Positions 5,552 through 6,392 of a DNA stretch of 6,392 nucleotides are shown piece after piece. The translations under genes were made by a program, and so were the position numbers. The notes under the pieces were generated by a model that saw only the letters and a program-made list of their open reading frames with translations, had not been told where the DNA came from and did not search any database. Every line of letters starts with the position of its first letter. The first letter of the stretch is position 1. Source of the stretch: Oscillospiraceae bacterium (GTDB lineage Bacteria > Bacillota > Clostridia > Oscillospirales > Oscillospiraceae); assembly GCA_902766215.1 (NCBI GenBank), contig CACXCV010000030.1, positions 1 to 6,392 of the forward strand, read 5' to 3'.

Positions 5552-6392
5552 GTGAACCAGACCGTAACCGGTGGGCTGGGCGGCTGCATCGCCGCCATCG
5601 GCTCGAAATCCCGGGCGCATCGCCTGCTGATCTGTGCCGCGCTGTCATCGCAGCCCTGCACGGTGCGCTGCGCCGCCCGCAGCGAGGATATTCTGGCCAC
5701 GGTGCGCTGCCTGCGGGCGTTGGGGGCGCGGATCGATGACACCGGCGAGGGCTTTGCCGTCACGCCGCTGCGGCGTGGGGGCGTGCCTGCGGACGCGCTG
5801 CTGGATTGCGGTGAGAGCGGCTCCACGCTGCGCTTCCTGCTGCCGGTGGCCTGTGCGCTGGGTGTGCCGGTGCGGCTGGCGCAGGCCGGACGGCTGCCCC
5901 AGCGGCCCTTGTCCCCGCTGTATGAGGTTCTGGCGGCCCACGGGGCGCGCCTGGGTGCGCCGGGCAGCAACCCACTGACGGCGTCCGGGCCGCTGACGGG
6001 CACGGACTTTACCATCGACGCCTCGGTGTCCAGCCAGTTTGTCAGCGGGCTGCTGTTTGCCCTGCCGCTGCTGGGCGGCGGCCGCGTGAACCTCACCGGC
6101 CGGGTGGAATCGGCGGCGTATCTTGACATGACGGCCGAGGCGCTGATGCTGGCGGGTGTAACGGTGCGCCGCGACAGCGGCGGCTATACCGTGCGCGGGG
6201 ACTATGCCATGCCGCCCCGGTGTCAGGTGGAGGGCGACTGGAGCAACGCGGCCTTCTGGCTTTGCGCCGGAGCCATCGGCGACCGGCCGGTAACGGTGAC
6301 GGGCCTGCGCTGCGATTCCAGCCAGGGCGACCGGGCGGTAGCGCTGCTGCTGCGGTGCTTCGGCGCCCGGGTGGACGAGTCGGCAGCGGGCG
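5552..6392 (+). CDS. aroA: 3-phosphoshikimate 1-carboxyvinyltransferase (EPSP synthase), 3' end outside window
   Basis: The enzyme transfers the enolpyruvyl group of phosphoenolpyruvate to shikimate 3-phosphate, the sixth step of the shikimate pathway. The frame is open from the GTG at 5552 to the last base, giving 280 residues of a protein that usually has about 420-430. Translation starts MNQTVTGG and shows the shikimate-phosphate site IGSKSRAHRLLICAAL (16-31; Lys19, Ser20 and Arg24 correspond to E. coli Lys22, Ser23 and Arg27). Next come LDCGESGSTLRFLLP, GRLPQRPLSPLYE, SSQFVSGLL and VEGDWSNAAFWLC, all recognisable EPSP synthase motifs in the right order. The loop matching E. coli LGNAGTAMRPL reads CGESGSTLRFL, with Phe where E. 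coli has Pro101. The C-terminal third, with the remaining catalytic residues, is not seen. It is the fourth gene of the operon, 19 bp after aroB. Confidence 0.95.
   Translation, partial: MNQTVTGGLGGCIAAIGSKSRAHRLLICAALSSQPCTVRCAARSEDILATVRCLRALGARIDDTGEGFAVTPLRRGGVPADALLDCGESGSTLRFLLPVACALGVPVRLAQAGRLPQRPLSPLYEVLAAHGARLGAPGSNPLTASGPLTGTDFTIDASVSSQFVSGLLFALPLLGGGRVNLTGRVESAAYLDMTAEALMLAGVTVRRDSGGYTVRGDYAMPPRCQVEGDWSNAAFWLCAGAIGDRPVTVTGLRCDSSQGDRAVALLLRCFGARVDESAAG

Noticed and set aside
4993..6129. Minus-strand open frame of 378 codons opposite aroB and aroA
   Set aside because: It covers conserved motifs of both sense genes and its translation is Ser/Arg/Pro-rich without domain signals.

Overview
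The window is a GC-rich, gene-dense stretch of bacterial chromosome with every supported gene on the + strand. The strong GGAGG-type ribosome binding sites, the CmpB-like membrane protein, the Thermotoga/Bacillus-type DAHP synthase and the order aroF-tyrA-aroB-aroA suggest a high-GC member of the Clostridia, most likely an Oscillospiraceae/Ruminococcaceae gut-type bacterium. That placement is inference from gene families and layout; no rRNA or other taxonomic marker is present.

Region 1 (1-2371) is a tight three-gene run. It opens with the 3' end of a surface-anchored 5'-nucleotidase/metallophosphatase-type protein that ends in a transmembrane anchor. A five-helix CmpB-family membrane protein (PF06541) overlaps it by 4 bp. 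Pyroglutamyl-peptidase I (pcp) follows 12 bp later with its full Glu-Cys-His catalytic triad. The two enzymes suggest nucleotide and peptide salvage, but a shared role is only a guess.

Region 2 (2372-2648) is the only sizeable non-coding stretch and the most interesting part of the window. A near-consensus sigma-A promoter (TTGACT, 17 bp, TATCAT) is followed by a well-spaced Shine-Dalgarno and a 19-codon ORF whose core reads YYFCFYFFF: 6 Phe and 3 Tyr codons, no Trp. The ORF is followed by a 13-bp terminator hairpin with a T5 run, just before aroF. Upstream RNA can form a 1:2 hairpin over the Phe/Tyr codons, or a competing pairing that takes up nearly all of the terminator's 5' arm. This is the layout of ribosome-mediated transcription attenuation (as in the E. 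coli pheA and trp leaders), here apparently sensing Phe and Tyr, in an organism where T-box control might have been expected.

Region 3 (2649-6392) is the aromatic amino acid operon: aroF (DAHP synthase with an N-terminal regulatory domain), tyrA (prephenate dehydrogenase), aroB (3-dehydroquinate synthase) and aroA (EPSP synthase, cut by the window end). The genes overlap by 4 bp and 1 bp or are 19 bp apart, so they are probably co-transcribed and partly translationally coupled. AroF and AroB make the first two steps of the shikimate pathway, AroA the sixth, and TyrA the tyrosine branch; the missing steps are probably downstream. Starvation for Phe or Tyr would stall the leader ribosome, prevent termination and switch on the whole unit, while the AroF N-terminal domain probably adds allosteric feedback on the enzyme.
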